A stretch of 64,000 nucleotides of DNA from Linanthus parryae (taxonomy: Eukaryota > Streptophyta > Magnoliopsida > Ericales > Polemoniaceae): NCBI GenBank assembly GCA_023055425.1, contig JALGPY010000014.1, positions 12,980,501 to 13,044,500 of the forward strand, written 5' to 3'. The position numbers and the translations under genes were made by a program. The notes below the pieces were generated by a model that was not told where the DNA came from, ran no database searches, and saw only the letters and a list, made by a program, of their open reading frames with translations. This document shows, one piece after another, positions 47,160-58,532 of the stretch (its first letter is position 1; every line of letters begins with the position of its first letter).

Positions 47160-47533
47160 TTCTTAGTTTCGAGAGGTAACGGTACTCCTAGTGATGACGT
47201 ACCCCAAACGATTCCTTACCGCAACACACGTACTTCCCCAAATGATAGGTCACACTAATAAGTACTCAATACCACTAACCAAACAATATCTCAGCGAGAT
47301 ACACAGAAGAACACACACATAAAGGATACTAGAGATACGGTTTCATAACCATATACCGTATTGGTACTAGGGTCTTAACACGAAACAGAATAATCTCAGA
47401 TAGCACATATCAACTTGTCAAGCAAGAGGAAGTGACCAAGAACTCCCCAAATACCCGGCTTATCCGTATTTTATCTTGTCCTAAGTTCATTTTCAGTTAA
47501 CCTAAAGGATTTAATCCCTTAGTTGGAAAGAAT

Positions 47534-47546
47534 TGCTGTTATACCA
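47534..47546 (-). other. Primer binding site, copy B, mutated
   Basis: TGGTATAACAGCA on the minus strand, two substitutions from the intact site in copy A. Confidence 0.75.
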
Positions 47547-47548
47547 CC

Positions 47549-49093
47549 TGCAACAACCCCCTTATCCGGCTCGGGACAAGACCGGGAGGGCGATGCTTAA
47601 TAGAAGCGGCGGAGATCAAAAGCAATACATTTCACAACATTTATTCATATTATTAAACACCACACTTAGAGTATTACACACTAGTTGCTACTATTACACA
47701 AAACTATTTCACAAAGCTTATCTAACATTTATTAGATAGTCTACTGGTGACGTGCATACTCTAGATGAGTCTCGCGCCCCTTCTATCTTACAATTCAGCT
47801 CCTAGGCCTGCGGTGGGAAGAAAAACAAGAACCGCAGTTTCAAAAATCATCTTGAAATGCTGAGTGAGATACCCCTTAGCGTGTAAAACAAGGAAGATGA
47901 AATAGTTGATGATTCACGAGTTAAGTAAAACAGTAACAGAATACGAGTAAAACATTATCAAAGTTTGCAGCATAAATAATCATTTATGAATGTTTTAGAA
48001 ACAAATCCACTTATCGAAATTATGTTCCATTGCACATTTCCAAACAGAGGAGCAAAGATGTCCAGATATTATCTCTTCTCGTTGTACCAGGGTAGACCAG
48101 TGACCACGGCAGACATACTAGACCTTAAGTGTTGCAACACCCTCCTGAGAGCGTCAATCAAAGGAGTGTTATCTAGATGCTAAACCCTACCCAATAAGGC
48201 GTAGAGCCAGGGCACGCGAAGTTCCGCATTTTAGGGAATAAAACCCAAGGGATCTAAACCTTAGGGGCACACGGAGTCCCGCATTTTAGGGAATGAAACC
48301 CAAGGGATCTAAACCTTAGGGGCACACGGAGTCCCGCATTTTAGGACATGAGTCCAAGGGATCAAAACCAGATATAAGTAACAAAACTGGTTCCGGTACA
48401 AGCGAATCTTTCTACTTTGCATTATGAACGGATTATTATTGCGTGACAGTTACTAAGAATCATTTCGAAATGTAGTCAAACTCAAATAAAGCATGTGAAG
48501 CACGAAACACATTTTGAGACAAATCAAAAATCATGTATCGACACGAACGAAGCTAGGCTTGCTAGGCTAAACATGTGAACTCACCTGACGTCAACTCAGC
48601 AGTCGTACAACGGATGTTCGACGAAACCTACGTCCACGTATCCGTCTCCTACAATATACAAATCTCTAGTCATAACGGTGTTACTTATCAATAACGATTG
48701 CACTAGTCCTATACCAATGCTTGGCTAGGTCGTATACTAATTACACTTCTCACAATTCTAATAAAATTCGTGTTCAAGTCTTATACATATATATATGTAT
48801 ATATATATATATATATATCGAGATATTTTAAAGATACATTTGATATTAAACAAGTAAAATATTACTTATAAATAATTATTTGGAGAAGCATGTAAAATTT
48901 AGATGAACCGTTTGATTATAGCCATAATTACTAAGAGTATTAAGAAAATATAATATTATCAAATAGTAATTATAATGAGTTATTTCGACTAGAGAATTAT
49001 AACATTATAATTGTTGTTAAAATGATTTAAAACTCACTAGTAAACTAAAGAAACATTTAGTAAGTGACTAAATCAATATTGATTGCTTAAACG

Positions 49094-49127
<34 letters not shown>

Positions 49128-50586
49128 TATATACACAAGTATTTTACTTATTTCTCTAGAAAATATTCATTTTAGCCAATTTCTAAAACATATATTTTCT
49201 TGCTACAAAAGAAAACATTCATTCAATTATGTAATTAATTGAAAATGACTTTTGTACATAAACATTACAAATACTTTTAATTTATCCTATATATATATAT
49301 GTATATATATATATATACACACACATATACACATACACATATATACTAAACATATATATGTAGATATAATAGAGAAATTATGAAAACTCATCAGCCCCCT
49401 TTAACAGTTTAGTATAGAACAACTAACTCCCCTAAAGTTTCTGAAAAATACAATTTAACCCCCCAAAGCATGAATTTCGGCACATACTCAATCTCACCAA
49501 TAAAAATATGTATTCGAGCTACAAAAACATGGGTTTGATTACACTAAACAACTCTGGAGGTGATTTAGATCTTACCCACTCCAAGAATCGCGAGAATCGG
49601 TCGAAAAACGAAGCGGGTCGGGTTGTCGAAAAACTCGCCGGAAAGTGGAGCTCGACGCCGGCGATTGGGGCTAACCCAGCTCCGGTCGATGATCCTAATG
49701 GCCTGGTCGGACCTCTTAGAGGCCAGAGAGGTGGAGAGATAGGGGTGGGTGGCTCTATTTGGTTCGGGTGGAGTTCACCCGAAGCTTTCGCCGGTTTTAA
49801 TGGCCGATGGTGGTGGCGGCGTGCTCTGTTTTGGGTGTCGATTGTTGCTGCCTTTGTCTCTATTTTCGAACAGGGAGGAGGATGAGACAGAGCAAAGAGC
49901 GGTAGGAAGGAAGAGGGAGAAGAGTAGGGGGTTGTTCGGGGGTGGTTCCCGTCGGCAGTGGTGGTGGTGGTGGCGGCTTCGGAGCTTGCCGCCGCTGCTG
50001 CTGCTGGGTTTCTGTTTCTGGACAGAGAAGAGAGGCAGAAACAGAGAGAGAGACAGAGAGGGAGAGACTAGGGAGGAGATGGAGGTGGAAGGTGGTGGTG
50101 GAGCTCTCGGTGGTGGTGTGGTTGGGAAGAAGAAAAGGATGAAGGTGAAAGTGATGATGGTGATGAGGGAGGAATAGGGGAATGATTTATAGGCGAAGAG
50201 TAGTGTGGAGGAAGGAAGTAGGAGAAGCTTATGGTGGAAGAGAGGGTGTACGGTGGCGGTGGCAAAAATCTTGCTGGAGAAGATGAAAATTTTTGAAGGT
50301 GATAAGCATTGGGAGAAATATTAAGGTGTGGGTGGCACTCCGACGGGCAGTGTACTCTAGTGTAGCACACACACACAATCTCGCGGTGATTTAACACGCG
50401 TTAAAACTTAAAATAAAGAAAATAATTATGTTTTAACTTACGATTAGTAACTCAACGTTTCTCCAAAATCTCATACAATTTAATACGATAAATTACCCAA
50501 ATTATATATGTATATATATTTATTTATTTATTTATTTAGCTATCCGAATTACTATTTTATTCTTAGATTTTAGACAGGGTATTACA
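47549..50586 (-). repeat. Giant LTR copy 3
   Basis: 3038 bp, plus-strand ends TGCAACAACC and GGTATTACA. Three minisatellite units near 48210-48360. As the right-hand copy it is the functional 5' LTR of the array. Confidence 0.92.
50185..50191 (-). promoter_or_regulatory. TATA box of giant LTR copy 3
   Basis: TATAAAT on the minus strand, equivalent to copies 1 and 2. Confidence 0.6.
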
Positions 50587-50659
50587 ATACTTCTTGTGTT
50601 TCTCATTCTCTACTCTTGGTGTACGGTTGAATCTTCCTCAAAGGATTCTCCAGTACACA
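50587..50659 (+). repeat. Tat 5' LTR, right fragment, followed by primer-site-like sequence
   Basis: Resembles the last ~70 bp of the TRIM-like LTR (CTCTAC, GTGTACGG, ending GTACACA). It is followed by TTTGGTGAAGCCGACATGAA, comparable to TTTTGGTGAACCCGACGTGA after the TRIM LTR. Confidence 0.7.
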
Positions 50660-50699
50660 TTTGGTGAAGCCGACATGAATCTTACTCCTGCAAGCAGCC

Positions 50700-51102
50700 A
50701 TGTCTCACGATGAAGATGCCACCAACAGATCTCCCTCAACCGAGACGACTTCAGGGGAGGAAACCCGCTACAATTCCACGGCAGCCGGTGGTACTCCGAC
50801 CCTGGAGACGTTGAATGCCACTCTCCAGAACCAGGCGAAGGCTCTTCAGACTCAATCTGCACAGATGGCCCATATTATGTCCATTTTGGGAGCCCTTGCC
50901 CATAATCCGGCACTGGGAACCGCTGTTTCTCAAGGAACTGGAACCCTTGTCTCCCAGGGAACAGAGGTAGCGCCTACACCACCTAACCCCAGTTTTCAAA
51001 GCCCACCAGCAATGGTCTAGCCACCTCCTACCCACGGACAAATTGCTCAGCCGTCCCTTATCACACCTACTTCCCAATTACCGGGAATTCCTTTCAATAT
51101 CC
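50700..51102 (+). pseudogene. Tat gag, N-terminal part
   Basis: The ATG at 50700 lies ~40 bp after the LTR end. The product is hydrophilic and Ser/Thr/Pro-rich, with a short helical stretch (TLNATLQNQAKALQTQSAQM). A TAG at 51018-51020 interrupts it, the frame then stays open to the solo LTR insertion at TATCC. The same frame resumes on the far side at 56162. It lacks a recognisable capsid fold, which lies in the second part. Confidence 0.78.
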
Positions 51103-51659
51103 TGTAATACCCCGTCTAAATAGAAAGGGTAAAATAGTAATTTTAGAATTTAAATAAGAAAATTAATCGAAAAAAATAAGGTTGGATAAATTATTTCAAT
51201 TTTATAGCTAATAGATCTTTGTGAGATTTCAGAAAAAAAACAATATATTAGTAATAGTGAATTAATTTGAGAATGCTAATAAAATAAATTTTGGTTGTAA
51301 AATAATATTCGGGAAATTTATCGAGTTATATTCGTGTAAAATTTTAGGAAAAACTATTCGAGAATAAATAATGTTTCGTAAATTTTAGTTGATTTTTGTT
51401 ATAACGGGTGTCCGACCACTGCGAAAACCGATAGGCTAACCACACCCAAACAAATCACATTATCCAATAAAAACAAAAACTTTTTTTGTTTGTCTTCTAG
51501 CAAAGTGGTACAACAAAACCACCTTACAATTTCTCCCTAGCATTCATCCTCTCCAAACAAAACACTCTTCGGGAAGTTTTCACTCCACCGCCCTCACGTT
51601 CCTTTGCCTTCACGGCAAAGGAGTTGGTGCCGCCCCAACTATCACCGCCCCAAATTCTT

Positions 51660-51666
51660 TATATAA
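51660..51666 (+). promoter_or_regulatory. TATA box of the solo giant LTR
   Basis: TATATAA about 560 bp inside the LTR, followed by a CACCACC/CT-rich leader. Confidence 0.6.
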
Positions 51667-53655
51667 GCTCACAACACCAGCAGCTACCACCACCACCTTC
51701 ACCACCGTCAACATAATCATCACCACCATTGTTGTTTTGTTCGGCAAAAACCCACCACCACCACTCAGCTCTCTCTCTCTCTCTCCCTCTCCACCTATCT
51801 GCCACCAGAGAGCCAACAGCAGCAGCAGAGGAAGAGAGGCAGCAACCACCTTCCACCACTGCCGCCATTACTTCCGGCAGCAAGCACCAACTAGCAACCC
51901 CGTCACTTTCACCCTCTGATTTGCCTCACTCTCACCCTCTGTTATTCGAAGATCACTCCAGAAGAACAGAGAGGGAGGCAGCCCCTCCAACCCCGTCGTG
52001 TTTCCCGTCGGGTCAACCACCGGTGAAGACCCACTTCACCGCCTCTTTCTCCCTCCTCGTCGTTCCACTCCCTCAGCCTCTCTGCCCCTTGTTACGAACC
52101 CGGGGAAGGTACAGAGGCGCAGGAGGATAGCAGCAGCAGCAAGAGCCACTACTGCCGCCACCGTCACCATTGATTCCGGCGACCCACTTGGCCGAAGCTC
52201 CGCCAAAGCACACCCAGCGACCACCAGTACTACCACTAGACTCCTAAGGCCCCGATTAGGACAGCAGAAGGCTCAGAACCGGCCAAGAAGCCATTAATTC
52301 TGGCGGGTGAGCTTCAAAGTCCGGCGACTCCGATTCGAGACTTCGACCCGACGCATATCTCATCGGTTTCCGGCCATTTTTGGCCTAGGTATGTGCTATA
52401 CCCTCTGTTTAGTCATTCTACATAATCAAAACCAGAAGTTGATAGCTAGATTAACGATTAGAAGAGCTAAAACGGGCTGTTCTTGAAAAAGGGGGTCAAA
52501 GTGTAATTTTCAGAAATGTTTTAACATGTTATAGGGGGGACTGTTTGGTATTTTCAGTAACTAGGGGGTGACTAGTGACTTTTAACATAACTGTTTTAAT
52601 AAAAAATAAGGTTTTTGTTGATTTATAATATAAACTAGGGTTTATGTAACTTAACTACACTTTTTTCTAAAAATAAAAATAATAATAATAATAATTTTGG
52701 GTTTAACAATAATTTCTAAAAATAGTAGCTTTTGTTCTCGTCTCGAAAAATTTGTTCGGTTGAAGAAATTGTAAGCGGGTTGTTTGAAACTAAAATAGAA
52801 ACGTTTTTGTAAAAAGCTTTTAATAAAGATTGTTTAATCACAAAGTCTATTAAATTAGTTGTTAAACTTGTAAAATTAGACTTTTCACTATTTCTAAATA
52901 ATATAGTATCGTGTGAAATTTTCTTAAAAACATAATAGTTGAAATATCACTTTGTCGTCATAATTCATATTAGTTCTTAAAGTATAACTTCTTCAGATCA
53001 TAATTTTATTAATCTAATTAGTCACTTTCAAATAATAATAATAATAGTTGTTAAAAAATAGATGTGTTGTTTCATTTATAGAAATTATAACTAGATAATA
53101 AAACGATAGAAATATAAATAGTGGGGTTTAAATTGATATAAATACTCTTTAAAGGCTTATAGCATTTTATTTGGATATTTGTTGACGTAGAAGACACGAT
53201 TTGTAGGTGATGCTTTTGTAGGCCCGAGCCACTGCTAGGACGTGCTTTTGCTACAGAAAGTAAGGTAAGTGAACATGCCAAGCGTTGAGCCCAGCTTCTT
53301 TCGTGTCTTAATTTGCCTTTTATTGTTTGTCTCAAAAGCATTTATATTTATTGTTTGTTCATTTACTGGATTATTTGAAGTTCCTTACTTTTCTAAAAAG
53401 AAGCTGCCACACGAATAATAATAATGCGTAATTAACGTAAAGTGGAAAGAGTTGTACGGGAGAAGCGTATTATTGTCGTGTTGACTTTGTTCACTCGGCC
53501 TGTGATTAGATTGGTCGTGTTGGCTTCGTCCTCTCGACCCGTTTTTATTTTAACCCGGTCGCAACCTGCCGGGTCGCTCCATGTACTCACCTCTCTGGCC
53601 GCGAGGAGTCTTAGGGGGGTGCCGGCACTTAAGGTCATGGCTGCTAGTGATAGTA

Positions 53656-54047
53656 TAGTAGATTCTTCCCCGTATCAACACAGTTAATAATACAGTTTCT
53701 ATGAGATTTGGATATTTAAGAAAGAGAAGAAGAAAGAGATTGGGACTAATCATCCCCGATTGAAAGATGAGAAAGGAAGATCAAAAGAAAGGAAATTGAT
53801 AAGTGTTCTTACTGGTTGCGTCAGGTTCACTTCTTACAATTTTACAGTTTATAGTAGATTCTTCCCCGTATCAACACAGTTAATAATACAGTTTCTATGA
53901 GATTTGGATATTTAAGAAAGAGAAGAAGAAAGAGATTGGGACTAATCATCCCCGATTGAAAGATGAGAAAGGAAGATCAAAAGAAAGGAAATTGATAAGT
54001 GTTCTTACTGGTTGCATCAGGTTCACTTCTTACAGTTTTACAGTTAT
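53656..54047. repeat. 196-bp tandem duplication
   Basis: Two head-to-tail copies (53656-53851, 53852-54047) beginning TAGTAGATTCTTCCCCG. They differ at only a few bases. The duplication ends just before the TRIM insertion site. Confidence 0.93.
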
Positions 54048-54058
54048 ATTTGAGTTCT

Positions 54059-54684
54059 GTAGATAGTGCTTTCTGAGCTGACAGATCTTGGCCACGTGGC
54101 AACCATCCAGCACACCATATTGTGCTCCACACACACTGGATCACCAGCCGAGCTGATCCATGTGGGGGCTGCGAGACAGAGCCCTCGCATACCACTGCAC
54201 GGGACTTGTAGGGACTTAGTGGTTTGGAGGCTAGAGTAAGCCCTGTCGCGTGCGAGCCAAGACCGCACGCGACCTTTAGTAACTGCTTTGAGAGATTTAT
54301 GGCACGAGCTCCATAAACCCGGTCAATCCGGTCAAACCCGGTCAACCTCGTAACGGTTCCGGTTTTCGCGCATAACGTGCTGTAACGGTCCCTATATACT
54401 CGGACGAACGTGCAGTTATGGTTAAGCTAATTAAGCCGCCATTAATGGGCGCATTAACCACACCACAACGGTCACGTTCTCTGCTATATATAGGACTTTA
54501 ACCTTTCCATACAAAGGGGGACACACTAGCCATACGCGGAAGCTCTGCCAAACCTCTGTCTCTCTCTCAGACATTACTACTGCCTTGCTCTCTCCCTACA
54601 CACAACCCAACTCTTCCTGTGCCATCTCTGATCCTCTACATACGGTGTACACGGAGGTCTCCCCGCCGGAATCTCTTGTGCACA
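54059..54684 (+). repeat. TRIM-like 5' LTR
   Basis: Starts TGTAGATAGTGC and ends CTTGTGCACA. A TATATATAGG box lies near 54484-54493, a plausible promoter. Confidence 0.9.
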
Positions 54685-55111
54685 TTTTGGTGAACCCGAC
54701 GTGAATCGAACACGCACAGTTGGAGAAGACGATTTGCAGTTCTGAACTGGTGATTGATTATCTGAATCTGCTCTCGAAGACCTCCGGGTACCATTCACTT
54801 TAAGAGAAAGAAGTGATGCTTTGCAACTGTGGGGGATACAAAGTATTCATCCGAAAACAATGAAGGGTTGCGTCCTTTCAGTAGTCGAATCGCAACCGTC
54901 ACCGTCGAATCGGCAATCACAGGACAAGCTGACGTCACGCCTAAAACCCTAAAGGCCAGACGGCACGACTCTAGGGGTTTTAGGTCATAATGGCACGCAC
55001 GGGGGCTGAACTTACCCGTATTTGAATTGTGCGTGGCGGCGACGCGTATGTTGGTTTCCGCGCATGGAAGTCTAGACAGCTATGAGCCTTCACGCGCAGA
55101 AAGGGGGCTAA

Positions 55112-55738
55112 TGTAGATAGTGCTTTCTGAGCTGACAGATCTTGGCCACGTGGAAACCATCCAGCACACCATATTGTGCTCCACACACACTGGATCACCA
55201 GCCGAGCTGATCCATGTGGGGGCTGCGAGACAGAGCCCTCGCATACCACTGCACGGGACTTGTAGGGACTTAGTGGTTTGGAGGCTAGAGTAAGCCCTGT
55301 CGCGTGCGAGCCAAGCCCGCACGCGACCTTTAGTAACTGCTTTGAGAGATTTATGGCACGAGCTCCATAAACCCGGTCAATCCGGTCAAACCCGGTCAAC
55401 CTCGTAACGGTTCCGGTATTCGCGCATAACGTGCTGTAACGGTCCCTATATACTCGGACGAACGTGCCGTTATGGTTAAGCTAATTAAGCCGCCATTAAT
55501 GGGCGCATTAACCACACTACAACGGTCACGTTCTCTGCTATATATAGGACTTTAACCTTTCCATACAAAGGGGGACACACTAGCCATACGCGGAAGCTCT
55601 GCCAAACCTCTGTCTCTCTCTCAGACATTACTACTGCCTTACTCTCTCCCTACACACAACCCAACTCTTCCTGTGCCATCTCTGATCCTCTACATACGGT
55701 GTACACGGAGGTCTCCCCGCCGGAATCTCTTGTGCACA
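55112..55738 (+). repeat. TRIM-like 3' LTR
   Basis: Direct copy of 54059-54684 about 1% diverged by eye, ending at the AGTTC duplication. Confidence 0.9.
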
Positions 55739-56161
55739 AGTTCCCGATTTACTTTGCAAATTTACTGTTTTATTTCCTCTGTATATTTATTGTGAAAAGA
55801 AAGTTATGCATCGTCTTCCGTTTTACGAGCTTGGGTGTCACTTACTCAGTATTTCCATGCTGACTTTGAAAACTGCGGTTCCTGTTTTCCTTCCCACCGC
55901 AGGTTTAGGAGCTGGAGACTAAGGGGTAGCCGGGTACGAGACTCACCTAGAAGGATGACGTCACAAGTAGAATCTAGTATAGTTTGCAATAATCTTGTAG
56001 TAGTTTTGGACACTCTTGTATAATATCTAGAGACTTGTGTACAGTTAAATATTATGCAATAAATGAAGAAGTTGGGATGTTATGCTTTTGATTTCCACCG
56101 TTACTTTTAGCATCGCCCTCCCGGTCTTGTCCGAGCCGGATAAGGGGGTTGTTGCATATCC

Positions 56162-57314
56162 AACCACAGTATCCCCTGCTTTCTCCACCTGCAACCATAA
56201 GCAATGTTGCTTACACCCCCAATCCAACTGCTGCATACGTGTCTCCCCCAGCTGCAACCCTTCCTCCTGTTGTGGGGGGAAGTGTGTCAACGAGCATGAC
56301 GGCCTTGGAGCAGCGTATAGATAACTTTCTGGCCAATCAGTGCTTCACAGACACCATCATTCCGAAAGTTGACAATGCGCCTCCTATCCCGCGCGAGATT
56401 TACTTGATGCCCAACCCTGCAGGGTACAAGGCCCCTAAGTGGGAGAAGTTTGACGATGTCAATGGGAATGCCCAGGAGCACGTCATGCGCTTCATTTATG
56501 TGATGGGGCCACATGGGGTTGAATCCAACCTGTTGATGTGCGAGTTCCCTAAGTCTTTGGGGAACGTCGTATATAAATGGTATAAAACGCTGGAAGCTAG
56601 ATCCATAAAGACGTGGGAGGACATGGTAAAGAAATTCTACACCAAGTTCTTTTAGGTGGAGGAGAAGGTCACGATGATACATTTGTCGCGTATGTATCCG
56701 AAGCGTGACGAGGATGGAGTCACATTCATCAAAAATTTCAGGGCGAAGTCGCTGGAATGCCGAGATGAGGTGCTCGAAAACCGGCTCGTCGAGATATGTC
56801 TCCAAGGGATGCAAGACGAATACAAGGGTATGTTGATTAACTTACAAATGCCTACTATTTCAAATTTAATCGAATGTACCAAGAATGTAGAGCCTATAGT
56901 TGAGAGGGAGAAGAAGAAACATGCCCCTGAGCGATCCCCAGGTGGACCGACTTTCAAGATTGGTAGATTTAGCTACAAGAGGGGTGCGAGGCCGAATTCA
57001 ACACAGTTTCGCCGCACAAACAGCACAAGGTTTCGACCTCCGACGCCCCGCCTTTGCCATGTTCCCTTGAGGAGGTGATCGATCTATGCAAGCAATGGCA
57101 TAAAGATGGGGTCCTACCTCAACTTGAAAGGACACCCTCTAGGGAACAGTTAAGGGATCCGAAGTGGTGTGAATGTCATGGCAAAGTTATGCACCCAACA
57201 GTTGACTGCAAGAAGCTCAGGTACCTTGTGAGCAGAAAGATGAAGGAAGGGGAGCTGATTATCAGCGACCAGAGGCAGGACATGCGCAACAATCCCTTCC
57301 CAGCACATGCATAG
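56162..57314 (+). pseudogene. Tat gag, C-terminal part
   Basis: Reads through a Pro/Ala linker into a capsid domain (IYLMPNPAGYKAPKWEKFDD, VMRFIYVMG, WYKTLEARSIKTWEDMVKKF). A TAG at 56653-56655 interrupts it. The frame continues (FIKNFRAKSLECRDEVLENR) to 57078. After a frameshift near 57060, a segment with a zinc-knuckle-like C-x-C-x3-H..DC pattern (WCECHGKVMHPTVDCKKL) runs to 57314. Capsid domains of this kind (Retrotrans_gag) are usual in Tat and Athila elements. Confidence 0.82.
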
Positions 57315-57341
57315 CAAGAGCTGAAAGACAAGGAGGTAGCC

Positions 57342-58184
57342 ATGATTGCAATCATGGACCTTAAAGAGATCGCAGAAGATGGGTTGCCTATTAGAGCCGA
57401 GATCCACGATGAGGAGGACTATAGCATGGATACCGAGGACTCGCGTGCCGACAGGATGAAGGGGTCGCACTGCTTCAAAAGGTTCTTTGATGATATGAGT
57501 TTTTCAGAGAAGTGCCGGAAATAAATGACAAAGGCGATCCTCAGAGTAACCGAAGAATTCGAGGAGGATATTGTTGTCTCCAACGGAAGAGTTTTCAGGG
57601 GCTCGCGCTCAACCGATAAGATAATGACCTTCTCTAAAAGTGATAAGAAGACAGATGCGAGCCACCAGAAGCCTTTGTACGTCACAGCAGTAATCAATGA
57701 TTTCGAGTTCAAGAGGGCATTCGTTGATGGAGGTGCGGCCGTCAATGTAGTATCGCTCAACACACTGAATTTGGCGGGAATTTCTGAGAAGAAGATTGTC
57801 AGGCGCCCATCCTCGCTGATGGGATTCGGAAGTGATTCCAGGATGACAGTGGGCTGGATCCGCCTAGGTATCCAGATAGGGAAGATAAAGTGTTCCGCCA
57901 AGTTCTATGTCATTGATGCGAACACTACGTATCACATGATCATAGGCCGGGCGTGGATCCATCGCTTTGATGTGGTTCCCTCAACAGCTCACCAAGTAAT
58001 GAAGGCCATTTGGAATAGCAGGGTGGTTGAGATACCAGCCTCGACGAACCCATTTAACCTGAATGAAGCGCATCTCACTGAGGCGGTATGGTTCACTGAG
58101 ATGTCAGATGAACAGACACCGGGGCCATTCAACCCAACTCCTCTGCTTCGGTGGGAGGATATCAAAGATCAGTCACCTGCATGA
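57342..58184 (+). pseudogene. Tat protease region
   Basis: A linker frame (57342-57524) is followed directly in frame, after a stop, by 57525-58184. The protease motif FVDGGAAVNVV near 57725 has the DGG(A/S) form common in Tat/Athila proteases in place of DTG/DSG. The second motif, YHMIIGRAWIHRF, lies near 57930. The enzyme would process Gag-Pol. The sequence after 58184 to 58530 is a degraded linker. Confidence 0.8.
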
Positions 58185-58532
58185 GTGATGGTGACGATGG
58201 AGGATGCCAAGGAGAAGGTGCCCGTATGCGAAGAGATACCACAGGTTGCTTACCAGAAGAAGAGTGTGTACACCCTAAAAAGGGTGGTGAAGCATGATAG
58301 CAAGGGCAAGGAGATAGAAAGCTTCTACTCCAATTGAAAGAAATGCTATCGTATATGAAGGTGCGCGGGGGTACCCCCATCTCAACATGGGTATATCCCT
58401 GGGCAAATCAATCAACTTAAGCAGGACCCGGAGAAGGACAAGCTGAGGTCGGATTTACCGGAGGACAAGTTGAAGGAAGCGCCCGGGTGAATGGAGGACA
58501 AGCCAAAACCGTAGAAACAGGAACTAAAAGAA

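Larger units (their letters stand above)
36838..50586 (-). mobile_element. Tandem array of a gag-only giant-LTR element (LTR-gag-LTR-gag-LTR)
   Basis: Three ~3-kb LTR copies (36838-39748, 42900-45907, 47549-50586) alternate with two internal regions (39749-42899, 45908-47548), all minus strand. Internals carry a tRNA-iMet primer site next to the right LTR, a Gypsy-type gag with zinc knuckle, and a purine tract (AAGGGGG...AGGA) next to the left LTR, but no pol. This is the TR-GAG/LARD class of non-autonomous retrotransposons. The LTR-internal-LTR-internal-LTR layout is the expected product of unequal recombination between LTRs. Confidence 0.88.
54059..55738 (+). mobile_element. TRIM-like non-autonomous LTR element, complete
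   Basis: LTRs 54059-54684 and 55112-55738 (626 and 627 bp; I count about six mismatches) flank a ~427-bp internal region. AGTTC is duplicated at 54054-54058 and 55739-55743. A primer-site-like TTTTGGTGAACCCGACGTGA follows the first LTR and a purine tract AGAAAGGGGGCTAA precedes the second. No gag or pol frame exists. The LTR resembles the Tat 5' LTR, so a Tat element is the likely source of its enzymes. Confidence 0.9.
51103..56156 (+). mobile_element. Solo giant LTR (relative of the array LTRs) inside Tat gag
   Basis: Ends TGTAATACCCCGTCTAAA and GGATAAGGGGGTTGTTGCA match the inverted ends of the array LTRs. The target duplication TATCC flanks it (51098-51102, 56157-56161). Without the nested TRIM it is about 3.4 kb. 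It has a TATA box, CT-rich leader, a donor-like CTAG/GTATGT at 52389 and an acceptor CCCACCGCAG at 55902. No internal region is present. Confidence 0.87.

Noticed and set aside
51729..52297. Plus-strand frames rich in Ser, Pro and His in the solo giant LTR
   Set aside because: Low-complexity CCACC/CTCTC leader sequence; overlapping frames are all open, as expected from composition.
54577..55399. Minus-strand frames across the TRIM LTRs
   Set aside because: They recur in both LTRs only because the LTRs are repeated; no domain, and opposite to the element.
55835..56023. Short frame after the TRIM
   Set aside because: It lies inside the U5 part of the solo LTR, next to a conserved acceptor, and has no counterpart in the array LTRs.
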